From Mycolicibacterium moriokaense (GTDB taxonomy: Bacteria; Actinomycetota; Actinomycetes; Mycobacteriales; Mycobacteriaceae): a stretch of DNA of 64,000 nucleotides. Position 1 is the stretch's first letter. Each line of letters starts with the position of its first letter. Under the pieces are notes generated by a model, which did not search any database, had not been told where the DNA came from, and was given only the letters and a program-made list of their open reading frames with translations. The stretch is from the NCBI RefSeq assembly GCF_003347205.1, contig NZ_QQBJ01000003.1:356660-420659 (forward strand). Reading direction: 5' to 3'. Positions 53,757 to 62,122 of the stretch are shown here, one piece after another. The position numbers and the translations under genes are program-made.

Positions 53757-54884
53757 ATGGAATCATTCATTCACCTGCGAAAAGGCACCACCCCGCGGCG
53801 GCTGCACGCCGATCTCGACGGCCTGAAAGACGACGAACTCGGCCGGGGCGGCTTCACCGGCCGCACCGCGAACATGTACCGCCGCAACGACCCCACCGCC
53901 TACCGCAGCACCGGCCCGCTGCGGCCGGTCGACGTGCTGGCGAGCGAACTGAAGCCCGGTGACGCCACCGACGCAGCAGGAGGGCCCATGCTGCTGTTCT
54001 CCAACGCCGACTGCCAGGTGCTGCTGTCGCGGCGCGGCGAGGCCATGCCGTACTTCGTGCGTTACGTCGACGGCGACCTGCTGTCGTTCGTGCACAAGGG
54101 CACGGGGCTGTTCGAGACCGAGTTCGGGCCGTTGCGCTACCGCGAGGGCGACTGGGTGTACATCCCGAAGGCGTGCACGTTCCGCCAGGTGCCCGACGAC
54201 GAGTCGACGTTGTTGATGATCCAGACGACCGACGAACTGCGGGTGCCGCCACCGGGCACGCTGGGCAGGCACTTCCCGTTCGACCCCTCGCAGGCCGTCA
54301 TCCCCGATCCGGAACCGATGGACGCCCCTCCCCCGGCCGGCGACACATACGAGGTCCGGCTGATCCATGACGGCGGGCCGACGACGCTGACCTACGACCA
54401 TCACCCGCTCGACGTGGCAGGTTGGCGCGGCGACAACTTCGCGTTCACGTTCAACATCGCCGACTACAACGTGGTGACCTCCGACAGCGTGCACCTGCCG
54501 CCGACCGTGCACCTGTTCATGCAGGCCACCGGCGTCTACGTGATGAACTTCCTGCCCAAGCCCGCCGAGGGCGTGCCCGGCACCGAGCGCACCCCCTGGT
54601 ATCACCGCAACGTCGACTACGACGAGATCGCGTTCTTCCACGGCGGCTCGCTGTACGGCATCCCGATGCCGCCCGGGCTGATTTCGCATGCGCCGCAAGG
54701 CGTTCACCACGGCGCACCGGAGAAGGCGCGCGAGCGGGCGCGCCGAAAGTTCGACGAGTACGACCGGGTGGACTGGTCGGTGATCGCCATCGACACGCGG
54801 CGGCGGTTGGTCCCGTCGGCGGAGGTATTGGCCAACGACCTGGGAGCGGCGATGGCCGCGACATCCAACGGAGGCCAACACTGA
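53757..54884 (+). CDS. Homogentisate 1,2-dioxygenase-like protein
   Basis: About 375 residues from the ATG at 53757 (MESFIHLRKGTTPRR). It has a cupin-type N-terminal half (YREGDWVYIPKACTFRQVP) and a C-terminal iron site in TPWYHRNVDYDEIAFFHGG, then SHAPQGVHHGAPEKARE, which supplies the His-Glu-His ligands of HGD. It is shorter than typical HmgA (about 430-440). The family opens the ring of homogentisate to maleylacetoacetate. However, no maleylacetoacetate isomerase or fumarylacetoacetase is encoded in the operon, so another ring substrate is possible. Confidence 0.75.
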   Translation: MESFIHLRKGTTPRRLHADLDGLKDDELGRGGFTGRTANMYRRNDPTAYRSTGPLRPVDVLASELKPGDATDAAGGPMLLFSNADCQVLLSRRGEAMPYFVRYVDGDLLSFVHKGTGLFETEFGPLRYREGDWVYIPKACTFRQVPDDESTLLMIQTTDELRVPPPGTLGRHFPFDPSQAVIPDPEPMDAPPPAGDTYEVRLIHDGGPTTLTYDHHPLDVAGWRGDNFAFTFNIADYNVVTSDSVHLPPTVHLFMQATGVYVMNFLPKPAEGVPGTERTPWYHRNVDYDEIAFFHGGSLYGIPMPPGLISHAPQGVHHGAPEKARERARRKFDEYDRVDWSVIAIDTRRRLVPSAEVLANDLGAAMAATSNGGQH

Positions 54885-56104
54885 TGACAACGACAGAGGC
54901 GCCGGTCAAGTACGAATACGACCGCATTCCGTATCTCGTTGCCTACCAGAACACTTCGACGGTGCGCGATGTATACGGCGGTGTCGCCGAACTGGTGGTG
55001 CTGGAGAGCTATCTGCTGCGGCCGAAGGCCAAGCCGTCAGATACCGGAGCCGCCACGGCGGCGACATCAGACACCGTGCTGGTGTTCATGCATCCGATCG
55101 GCGGCGGCGCCTACCTGCCGATGATCAACGCGCTGGCACGCGCGGGTCACCACGTCATCTACTGCAACAGCCGGTTTCGTGGCACCGACTCGGCGCTGCT
55201 GATGGAGAAGGTGGTCGAGGATCTCGGCGAAGCCATCAAAGATGCCAAGGAACGGCTGGGGTATTCGAAGGTGGTGCTGGCCGGGTGGAGCGGCGGCGGG
55301 TCGTTGTCGGTGTTCTACCAGCAGCAGGCGCAGCACCCGACCATCACCGCGAGCCCGTCGGGCGACGGCCCCGACCTGACCAAGCTCGGCCTGATCCCCG
55401 CCGACGGACTGATGTTGCTCGCCGCACACGTCAGCAGGCACGGCACCATGACCGAGTGGATGGACGCCTCCATCCTCGACGAGTCGGACCCGTCCAAGCG
55501 CGACCCCGAGCTGGACCTGTACAACCCCGACAATCCGAACCAGCCGCCCTACACGGCGGAGTTCCTCGAGCGCTACCGCACGGCGCAGATCGCCCGCAAC
55601 CGCCGAATCACGAAGTGGGTCAAGGACAAACTCGCCGAACTCAAGGCGGCGGGACGCCCGGACGACGAGTTCGGTTTCGTCGTGCACGGCACCATGGCCG
55701 ACCCGCGCTGGCTGGACCCGACCGTCGATCCGAACGAACGCGCCCCCGGAACGTGTTACCTGGGCGATCCTCGAGTGGTGAACAACAGCCCCGTCGGGCT
55801 TGCCCGATTCTGCACGCTGCGCAGTTGGTTGTCGCAGTGGAGCTACGACGACGCCAACGGCGACGCGGTGCAGTGCGGGCCCGACATCGCGGTGCCGACG
55901 CTGGTGATCGGAAACCTGGCCGACGACGCCTGCACGCCCAGCCACACCCACCGGCTGTTCGAGGCGATCGGACACCCCGACAAGGAGATGTACGAGATCC
56001 CCGGCGCCAACCACTACTACTCCGGCCCGCAGCAGCGCGAGACCCGCGCCAACGCCGTCGGCATCTGCACGGACTGGCTGCACCGGCACGGGTTCTCACA
56101 ATGA
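54884..56104 (+). CDS. Alpha/beta hydrolase
   Basis: About 406 residues from the ATG at 54884, overlapping the dioxygenase stop (TGATG). The nucleophile elbow is AGWSGGGSLS, and the oxyanion side VFMHPIGGGAYLP. The C-terminal part has LVIGNLADDACTPSHTHRLFE with the Asp and GANHYYSGPQQRETR with the His, so the triad looks complete. It probably cleaves an ester, thioester or C-C bond of a ring-cleavage product. It is not similar to fumarylacetoacetase. Its stop overlaps the CoA-transferase start. Confidence 0.85.
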   Translation: MTTTEAPVKYEYDRIPYLVAYQNTSTVRDVYGGVAELVVLESYLLRPKAKPSDTGAATAATSDTVLVFMHPIGGGAYLPMINALARAGHHVIYCNSRFRGTDSALLMEKVVEDLGEAIKDAKERLGYSKVVLAGWSGGGSLSVFYQQQAQHPTITASPSGDGPDLTKLGLIPADGLMLLAAHVSRHGTMTEWMDASILDESDPSKRDPELDLYNPDNPNQPPYTAEFLERYRTAQIARNRRITKWVKDKLAELKAAGRPDDEFGFVVHGTMADPRWLDPTVDPNERAPGTCYLGDPRVVNNSPVGLARFCTLRSWLSQWSYDDANGDAVQCGPDIAVPTLVIGNLADDACTPSHTHRLFEAIGHPDKEMYEIPGANHYYSGPQQRETRANAVGICTDWLHRHGFSQ

Positions 56105-57312
56105 CCGAGTCCTGCGCGGGACCGCTGGACGGTGTGCGCGTGATCGAGGTCGGCACGCTGATCTCCGGGCCGTTCGCGGGGCGCCTGCTCGGCGACATGG
56201 GTGCCGAGGTCATCAAGATCGAACCACCGGGAGCGCCTGATCCGCTGCGCACCTGGGGGCAGGCCGAACTCGACGGCCACCACTTCTTCTGGACCGTGCA
56301 CGCCCGCAACAAGAAGGCCGTCACGCTCAACCTGCGCGAACCCGAGGGACGCGCCCTGTTCCTCGATCTGGTCGGGCGCTGCGACATCATCGTCGAGAAC
56401 TTCCGGCCGGGCACGCTCGAGAAATGGGGCCTCGGCTACGACACGCTGAAGGCCCGCAACAAGGGCATCATCCTGGTCCGGGTGTCCGGCTACGGCCAGA
56501 CCGGGCCCGAAGCGGGCAAGGCCGGCTACGCGTCGGTCGCCGAGGCCGCCAGCGGGCTGCGGCACATGAACGGTTTCCCCGGCGGTCCGCCGCCCCGGCT
56601 CGCGTTGTCGCTCGGGGACAGCCTGGCGGGCATGTTCGCCGCGCAGGGCGCGATGGCGGCGCTCTATCGACGCACCGTCACCGGCGAGGGCCAGATCGTC
56701 GACACCGCGCTGACGGAATCCTGTCTGGCCGTGCAGGAGTCGACGATTCCCGACTACGACGTCGGCGGTGTGGTGCGCGGGCCGTCCGGCACCCGCCTCG
56801 AGGGCATCGCGCCGTCGAACATCTACCGCAGCGCCGATGGCAGCTGGGTGGTGATCGCCGCCAACCAGGACACGGTCTTCCGTCGGCTGTGCGCCGCCAT
56901 GGACCAGCCCGAGCTCGCCACCGACGAGCGGTTCGCCAATCATGTTGCGCGTGGCCGGAATCAGGACGAGCTGGACAAGATCATCGGTGACTGGGCGGCG
57001 CAGCGCGACCCCGACGACATCGTGTCCACCCTGTCGGCGGCAGGGGTGATCAGCGGGCCGATCAACACGGTGGCCGAAGTCGTCGAGGATCCCCAACTGC
57101 GGGCCCGCGGAATGATCGCCGATCACTTCGACGAGAGGATCGGCCGAAACGTACTCGGACCCGGTGTGGTGCCGGTGCTTTCGGAGAGCCCAGGCACCAT
57201 CCGCGGCGCGGGCCCCGCCCGGCCCGGCCAGCACAACGACGAGATCTACCGCGGGCTGCTCGGCAGGACCGACGCCGAACTGGACGCGCTGAAAGGTCAG
57301 GGAGTCATATGA
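56101..57312 (+). CDS. Class III CoA-transferase (CaiB/BaiF)
   Basis: A 403-residue protein starting at an ATG overlapping the hydrolase stop. The N-terminal LDGVRVIEVGTLISGPFAGRLLGDMGAEVIKIEPP and later VENFRPGTLEKWGLGYD are standard for family III CoA-transferases, with the catalytic Asp in LSLGDSLAGMFAAQGAMAAL. It would load CoA onto the acid made by the preceding enzymes, using another CoA thioester as donor. It overlaps the lyase gene by four bases. Confidence 0.92.
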   Translation: MTESCAGPLDGVRVIEVGTLISGPFAGRLLGDMGAEVIKIEPPGAPDPLRTWGQAELDGHHFFWTVHARNKKAVTLNLREPEGRALFLDLVGRCDIIVENFRPGTLEKWGLGYDTLKARNKGIILVRVSGYGQTGPEAGKAGYASVAEAASGLRHMNGFPGGPPPRLALSLGDSLAGMFAAQGAMAALYRRTVTGEGQIVDTALTESCLAVQESTIPDYDVGGVVRGPSGTRLEGIAPSNIYRSADGSWVVIAANQDTVFRRLCAAMDQPELATDERFANHVARGRNQDELDKIIGDWAAQRDPDDIVSTLSAAGVISGPINTVAEVVEDPQLRARGMIADHFDERIGRNVLGPGVVPVLSESPGTIRGAGPARPGQHNDEIYRGLLGRTDAELDALKGQGVI

Positions 57313-58214
57313 CCGAACTGCCGGCACATGTCGACATCCGCGACGTCTCATTGCGCGACGGCCTGCAGATCGAAGACCCGATCCCGTTGTCCGCCAAGCT
57401 CGAACTGCTGGCCGCCATCGCCGCCACCGGAGTGCGCGAGATGGAGGCGACGGCCTTCGTCTCCCCGTCCAAGGTGCCAGCACTCGCCGACGCCGCCGAG
57501 ATCGCCGCCGAACTCGCGAACTTCGGCGACATCGAGTTCTCCGCCCTGGTCGCGAGCCCGAACGGGGCCAAGCGCGCCATCGCGGCCGGCCTGCATTCCA
57601 TTGAGTACGTGGTCTCGGCGGCCGACGGGCACAGCCGGTCGAACGTCGGCCGCTCCACCGCCGAGTCGACGGCGCTGATCGGTGAGATCATCGCGATCGC
57701 CCACGACAGCGGCGCTTCGGTGGAGGTCATCATCGCCACCGCGTGGGACTGCCCGTTCGACGGGCCGACCGCACCGCAGCGGGTGCTCGACATCGTCACG
57801 GTGGCCCGCGACAGCGGTGTGGACCGGCTCGCAATCGCCGACACCATCGGCACCACCACGCCTCGGCGGGTCACCGATCTGGTCGCCGAGGTGCGCCCGG
57901 CCTCGGGCGACATCCCGTTGGGCGCGCACTTCCACAACACCCGCGGCGCCGGCCTGGCCAGCGCGTACGCCGCGGTCAGCGCGGGCATCACCCGCCTCGA
58001 CGCGTCGGTCGGCGGACTCGGCGGCTGCCCGTTCGCGCCGGGTGCCAGCGGCAACATCGCCACCGAGGACCTGGTGTATCTGCTGCGCGACAGCGGCGTG
58101 CACGTCGACGTCGACCTGGACGCCGCCATCGCGGCCGCCGGTGTCGCGCAGCGCGTGGTCGGCCACGATCTGCCCGGCTCATTGTTGCGCGCCGGGGACC
58201 GGCTGCTGGGGTGA
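57309..58214 (+). CDS. HMG-CoA lyase-family protein
   Basis: A 301-residue TIM-barrel protein of the HMGL/isopropylmalate-synthase group. The N-terminus DIRDVSLRDGLQIEDPIPLSAK has the RDGLQ metal-site motif, IADTIGTTTPRRVTDL the DT segment, and GAHFHNTRGAGLASAYAAV the HxH pair. The Cys-containing flexible loop is GGLGGCPFAPGASGN, including the catalytic Cys. HMG-CoA lyases split 3-hydroxy-3-methylglutaryl-CoA or relatives into acetyl-CoA and a keto acid. Here it may act on a branched 3-hydroxyacyl-CoA derived from the cleaved ring. Confidence 0.9.
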   Translation: MTELPAHVDIRDVSLRDGLQIEDPIPLSAKLELLAAIAATGVREMEATAFVSPSKVPALADAAEIAAELANFGDIEFSALVASPNGAKRAIAAGLHSIEYVVSAADGHSRSNVGRSTAESTALIGEIIAIAHDSGASVEVIIATAWDCPFDGPTAPQRVLDIVTVARDSGVDRLAIADTIGTTTPRRVTDLVAEVRPASGDIPLGAHFHNTRGAGLASAYAAVSAGITRLDASVGGLGGCPFAPGASGNIATEDLVYLLRDSGVHVDVDLDAAIAAAGVAQRVVGHDLPGSLLRAGDRLLG

Positions 58215-58221
58215 TCGGGCC

Positions 58222-58833
58222 GTGCCCGCAGAGACGCTCACCCCGAAGGGCCGCCAGACCCGGCACGCGATCGAGCAGGCGGCCCGAAAACTGTTCGCCG
58301 AGCGCGGTTTCCACGGCACCACGCTGGCCGACATCACCTCGGCGGCAGGGAAATCGCCCGCGGTGTTCTATCGCTATTACAGCGACAAAGAGGACCTGCT
58401 CGCGGCGCTGGCGGAGTCGTTTCTGCGTGACATCGTGACGCCCTCCGGGTTGAGCCTGCACCTGCCCGACTCACCCGACGACAGCGACTTCTTCACCTCG
58501 GTGGTCACCGGCTACTGGAACATGTTCAAGCAGAACATCGGGATCATGATCGCCGTCGCCCAACTGGCCGCGACCCAGCAGCGCTTCGCCGATGTGCAGA
58601 ACGAGTTCCGGCGCTTCGGCATGGACATCGTCGCCGCATCCGTGCGACGCGCGCAGCAGCAGGGCCACGGCGCCGACCTGCATCCCGAGCACACCGCGGC
58701 GGCCATCGCGCTGCTGTTCGAGAACTTCACCACGGTGTTCGTCGGCCGCAACGGACTGGGCGTCGAGGTCAGCGACGAGGATGCCGTCGCGACGCTGTCG
58801 ACGATCTGGAAGAAGACCTTGTACGGGTACTGA
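58222..58833 (+). CDS. TetR-family regulator inside the operon
   Basis: About 203 residues from a GTG at 58222. The helix-turn-helix: KLFAERGFHGTTLADITSAAGKSPAVFYRYYSDKEDL. The C-terminal domain is helical (IGIMIAVAQLAATQQRFADVQNEFRRFG). It lies between the lyase and dehydrogenase genes, 7 bases from the former, and so is likely co-transcribed. Its stop codon is within a perfect 15-bp tandem duplication (58822-58851). Its target may be the palindromes at 52085 or 53707. Confidence 0.9.
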   Translation: MPAETLTPKGRQTRHAIEQAARKLFAERGFHGTTLADITSAAGKSPAVFYRYYSDKEDLLAALAESFLRDIVTPSGLSLHLPDSPDDSDFFTSVVTGYWNMFKQNIGIMIAVAQLAATQQRFADVQNEFRRFGMDIVAASVRRAQQQGHGADLHPEHTAAAIALLFENFTTVFVGRNGLGVEVSDEDAVATLSTIWKKTLYGY

Positions 58834-58851
58834 AAATACGGGTACTGAAAA
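58822..58851. repeat. Perfect 15-bp tandem duplication spanning a stop codon
   Basis: TACGGGTACTGAAAA occurs twice in direct contact (58822-58836 and 58837-58851). The first copy holds the TetR stop. The second is followed directly by the ribosome-binding site of the acyl-CoA dehydrogenase gene (AAGGAGATCACT-GTG), so the duplication sets the distance between the two genes. Confidence 0.9.
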
Positions 58852-58861
58852 GGAGATCACT

Positions 58862-60100
58862 GTGGATTTCGCTCTCCCCGAGCACCTTCCGGGTGTGCTG
58901 GCCGAGATGGACGCGTTCATCGAGGCGGAGATCAAACCGCTGGAACGCGAGCACATCCAGTACTTCGACCAGCGCCGGGAGAACGCGCGCACCGACTGGG
59001 ACAACGGCGGCATCCCGCGGCGGGAGTGGGAGGACCTGCTCGGCGAGATGCGCAAACGCGCCGACAAGGCGGGCTGGCTGCGCTACGGGCTGCCGTCGCA
59101 GTTCGGCGGCCGCGACGGCAGCAACATCGACATGGCGGTGATCCGGGAGCATCTGGCGCACAAGGGTCTTGGCCTGCACAACGACCTGCAGGACGAGTCG
59201 TCGATCGTCGGCAACTTCCCGCAGGTGATCATGATGGACCGGTTCGGCACCGACGAGCAGAAGCAGGAGTGGACCGAGGCACTGATCACCGGCGAACGTT
59301 CGATGGCCTTCGGGCTGACCGAGCCGAACCACGGCTCCGACGCCACCTGGTTGGAGACCCGCGCCGAGGCCGACGGCGACGGCTGGGTGATCAACGGCGC
59401 CAAACGTTTCAATACCGGAGTACACAGGGCCACGCACGACCTGGTGTTCGCGCGCACATCGGGCGAGCCGGGTCAGGCCCGCGGCATCACCGCGTTCCTG
59501 GTGCCGACGGACACCCCCGGGTTCTCCGTGCCGTACTACTGGTGGACGTTCAACATGCCGACCGACCACGGCGAGGTCGAACTCTCCGACGTCCGGGTGC
59601 CCGCCGACGCCGTGCTCGGCGAGGTGGACCGCGGGCTCGAGGTCGGCCAGACCTTCCTGCACGAGAACAGGATTCGGCAGGCCGCCAGCAGCCTGGGCGC
59701 CGCCCAGTACTGCATCGACCGGGCTGTCGGGTATGCCAATGACCGCAAGGTTTTCGGCAAACCGCTCGCGGTGAACCAGGCCGTGCAATGGCCACTGGTG
59801 GAGCTGCAGACCGAGGCGCAGATGGTGCGGCTGCTGGTGTACTACGCGGCCACCCAGCTGGACGGCAACCACCACATGGAGGTGTCGGACAAGGTGTCGA
59901 TGGCCAACTACCGCGCCAACCGGTTGGTGTGTGAGGCGGCCGACCGCGCCATGCAGGTGTTCGGCGGCGTCGGCTACAGCAGGCACGAGCCGTTCGAGCA
60001 CATCTACCGCCACCACCGCCGCTACCGGATCACCGAGGGCGCCGAGGAGATCCAGATCCGGCGGGTGGCCCAGCGGCTCTTCGGCTTCGGGCGCAAGTGA
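58862..60100 (+). CDS. Acyl-CoA dehydrogenase (ACAD10/11-like context)
   Basis: About 412 residues from a GTG at 58862 with AAGGAG seven bases before it. ACAD landmarks: FGLTEPNHGSDATWLETRA, FNTGVHRATHDLVFARTSG, IRQAASSLGAAQYCIDRAVGY and AMQVFGGVGYSRHEPFEHIYRHHR. It directly precedes and overlaps an APH-fold kinase gene, an arrangement matching the two halves of human ACAD10/11, in which the kinase phosphorylates a 4-hydroxyacyl-CoA and the dehydrogenase domain processes it. It is likely to act on a hydroxyacyl-CoA of the pathway. Confidence 0.92.
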   Translation: MDFALPEHLPGVLAEMDAFIEAEIKPLEREHIQYFDQRRENARTDWDNGGIPRREWEDLLGEMRKRADKAGWLRYGLPSQFGGRDGSNIDMAVIREHLAHKGLGLHNDLQDESSIVGNFPQVIMMDRFGTDEQKQEWTEALITGERSMAFGLTEPNHGSDATWLETRAEADGDGWVINGAKRFNTGVHRATHDLVFARTSGEPGQARGITAFLVPTDTPGFSVPYYWWTFNMPTDHGEVELSDVRVPADAVLGEVDRGLEVGQTFLHENRIRQAASSLGAAQYCIDRAVGYANDRKVFGKPLAVNQAVQWPLVELQTEAQMVRLLVYYAATQLDGNHHMEVSDKVSMANYRANRLVCEAADRAMQVFGGVGYSRHEPFEHIYRHHRRYRITEGAEEIQIRRVAQRLFGFGRK

Positions 60101-61077
60101 AACAGCAACTGGCCGAGGTTCTTCGGCCGGTGATCGGCGAGGTCAGCGTCGAGAACCTCACCGCCCTGACCGGCGGAGCCAGCCGCACCACGTGGGCGTT
60201 CGACGCCCGCCCCCAGGCGGAATCGGCAGGGGTCGGCGATCCTGTGATCCACCTGATCCTGCGCACCGGGCCGCCCGACGACGTGCACGCGGGCATGGAA
60301 CTGGAGGCCGCCGTGCAGCGACGCGCGGCCGCGGCGGGTGCGCCTGTCCCCCGCATCCTGGCCGCCGACAATTCGGCTGCGGCGCTGGGCAATCCGTATC
60401 TGATCTGCAACGCGATCGCCGGCGAGACGATTGTCAGGCGCATCCACCGCATGCTCGACGACGCCGGACGCGACCGGCTGCTGCGACAGTGCGCCGAGGC
60501 GCTGGCCGCCATTCACCGGGCCCACCCCGCGGGCATCGGCCTGGAGAAGACCGAGCAGCTGGCCGAGTGGCGCGACCGGCTGGACGAGATGGGCGACACC
60601 ACCGCGACGTTCGAGTGGGCATTTCGCCGGCTCGCCGCCGACCGGCCGCCGCCAACGCCGCCGCGGCTGGTGCACGGCGACTTCCGGATGGGCAACCTGA
60701 TCGTCGACGAGTCGGGCCTGGCCGCGGTGCTGGACTGGGAGCTGGTGCACATCGGCGAGGTGTACGAGGACCTGGCCTGGTTCTGCATCCGGGCCTGGCG
60801 CTTCGGCGCGCCGGCGGCGCTCGGCGCGGGCGGCCTCGGCAGCGTCGAGAGCTTCCTGACGGCGTACGAACAGGCCGCGGGCATCGACCTCGACCGCGAC
60901 GCCTTCCGCTGGCACCTGACGGTGGCGACCCTGCGCTGGGGCGTCATCTGCCGGTTCCAGGCCGAGCGGCACCTGTCCGGGCAGACCCCGTCGGTCGAAC
61001 TGGCCGCCATCGGCCGTCGCGTCAGCGAAACCGAGTGGGACGTGCTGGACCTGCTGGAAGGAGCCCTACCCGGATGA
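60097..61077 (+). CDS. APH-fold phosphotransferase (aminoglycoside-phosphotransferase-like)
   Basis: A 326-residue kinase from a GTG overlapping the dehydrogenase stop. The catalytic loop is PPRLVHGDFRMGNLIVDESG (HGDxxxxN), and the metal Asp lies in AAVLDWELVHIGEVYEDLAWFCI. It is not an antibiotic-resistance enzyme by context: this subgroup is encoded with acyl-CoA dehydrogenases, as in the ACAD10/11 fusion proteins, where it phosphorylates a hydroxyacyl-CoA. It overlaps the DUF6285-like gene by four bases. Confidence 0.9.
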   Translation: MKQQLAEVLRPVIGEVSVENLTALTGGASRTTWAFDARPQAESAGVGDPVIHLILRTGPPDDVHAGMELEAAVQRRAAAAGAPVPRILAADNSAAALGNPYLICNAIAGETIVRRIHRMLDDAGRDRLLRQCAEALAAIHRAHPAGIGLEKTEQLAEWRDRLDEMGDTTATFEWAFRRLAADRPPPTPPRLVHGDFRMGNLIVDESGLAAVLDWELVHIGEVYEDLAWFCIRAWRFGAPAALGAGGLGSVESFLTAYEQAAGIDLDRDAFRWHLTVATLRWGVICRFQAERHLSGQTPSVELAAIGRRVSETEWDVLDLLEGALPG

Positions 61078-61397
61078 GCTCGCTCTATGGCAGGCCGACC
61101 GCCGCGGAACTCGTCGCGGCCGTCGCCGACTTCCTGGACACCGACGTGCGGAGCGTCGGTGACCCGCAAGTGTCGTTCCACGCCCGGGTCGCCGCGAACG
61201 TGCTTCGCATCGTCGAACGCGAGTTGCTCGACGACCGCCCCGCACCCGACCTGCTGGGCTTCGCCGACGAAGCAGATCTGGCCGCCGCGATCCGCGCGGG
61301 CGGGCTCGACGACAGGGCCGACGACGTGATGGCGTGCCTGCGGCGGCTGGTACGGCACCGGCTCACGATCGCGCACCCCGGCTACGACCAGCCGTGA
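61074..61397 (+). CDS. DUF6285-like small protein coupled to the ACAD-kinase pair
   Basis: A 107-residue soluble protein from an ATG overlapping the kinase stop (ATGA). It begins MSSLYGRPTAAELVAAVADF and continues with VSFHARVAANVLRIVEREL, an alpha-helical pattern, ending RHRLTIAHPGYDQP. There is no signal or membrane segment. Such genes follow APH-ACAD pairs in many actinobacteria, as I recall, and their function is undescribed. Tight coupling suggests it is a subunit or chaperone of the kinase or dehydrogenase. Last gene of the operon. Confidence 0.75.
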   Translation: MSSLYGRPTAAELVAAVADFLDTDVRSVGDPQVSFHARVAANVLRIVERELLDDRPAPDLLGFADEADLAAAIRAGGLDDRADDVMACLRRLVRHRLTIAHPGYDQP

Positions 61398-61492
61398 CGC
61401 CGATGCTTGCGCCTCAGCGATTTCTGCACCAAGGCAGTGGCGCCGAAAAAATCACCACCCCTGTGCAGAATTCGCTGACGATGCTGCGGGCG

Positions 61493-62122
61493 TCAGAGGC
61501 GACGGGCCCTGGCCAGCCAGGCTGGCTCATCGACGCGGGTGCCGATCGGCAAGCCGAGGTCGTCGGCGTGCACCTCGGTGACGACACCGCGATAGGTCGT
61601 CGGCTCCAGCGCCTCCAGATCCCACCCGTCGCCGAACGCGTCGCGGATGGTCTCCCCGCTGACCTGCGGCCCGAAGCCGCGGCCCGCATCCGAGAGCGCG
61701 AGCACATGCACCAGCCCGCCCGGTCGGCATGCGTTGTGCAGGCTGGCCACGTATCTCAGCCGATCCTCGTCGTCGAAGATGTGGAACAGTGCGCTGTCGA
61801 GGATCGTGTCGTAGGCCGGTGTGCCGGGAAGCCGCGTCGCGTCGGCCGCCTCGAATCGCGCGTCGACGCCCTTGGCCTCGGCGTTGCGGCGGGCCTGCTC
61901 GACCGCCTCGGGGGCGAAGTCGACGCCGAGCACGTCGTAGCCGAGCCTGGTGAGCAGGATCGTGTGTTCACCGGTGCCGCAGCCGACGTCGAGCACCTTG
62001 CCGCGGATCAGTCCGCCCCGCTCCAACTCGACGATCGCCGGCTGCGGTTCGCCGATCACCCACGGCGGGGTGCCGGTTCGGTAAAACTCGTCAAAGCGGG
62101 AGAGAGCGGGGGTTTGGTCCAT
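61493..62122 (-). CDS. SAM-dependent methyltransferase (class I)
   Basis: A 209-residue protein with motif I VLDVGCGTGEHTILLTRLGYDVLGVDF, the post-I acidic residue (GVDF) and motif II-like DTILDSALFHIFDDEDRLRY. The N-terminus (FDEFYRTGTPPWVIGEPQPAI) resembles thiopurine/tellurite-type small methyltransferases, which act on toxic small molecules. It is divergent from the SnoaL-like gene, their start codons overlapping, and a SoxR/MerR-type operator lies just beyond its start. Confidence 0.88.
   Translation of the reverse strand: MDQTPALSRFDEFYRTGTPPWVIGEPQPAIVELERGGLIRGKVLDVGCGTGEHTILLTRLGYDVLGVDFAPEAVEQARRNAEAKGVDARFEAADATRLPGTPAYDTILDSALFHIFDDEDRLRYVASLHNACRPGGLVHVLALSDAGRGFGPQVSGETIRDAFGDGWDLEALEPTTYRGVVTEVHADDLGLPIGTRVDEPAWLARARRL

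Noticed and set aside
54422-54883. In-frame extension of the alpha/beta hydrolase
   Set aside because: It overlaps the dioxygenase and is Arg-rich; a GGAGG-preceded ATG lies at 54884.
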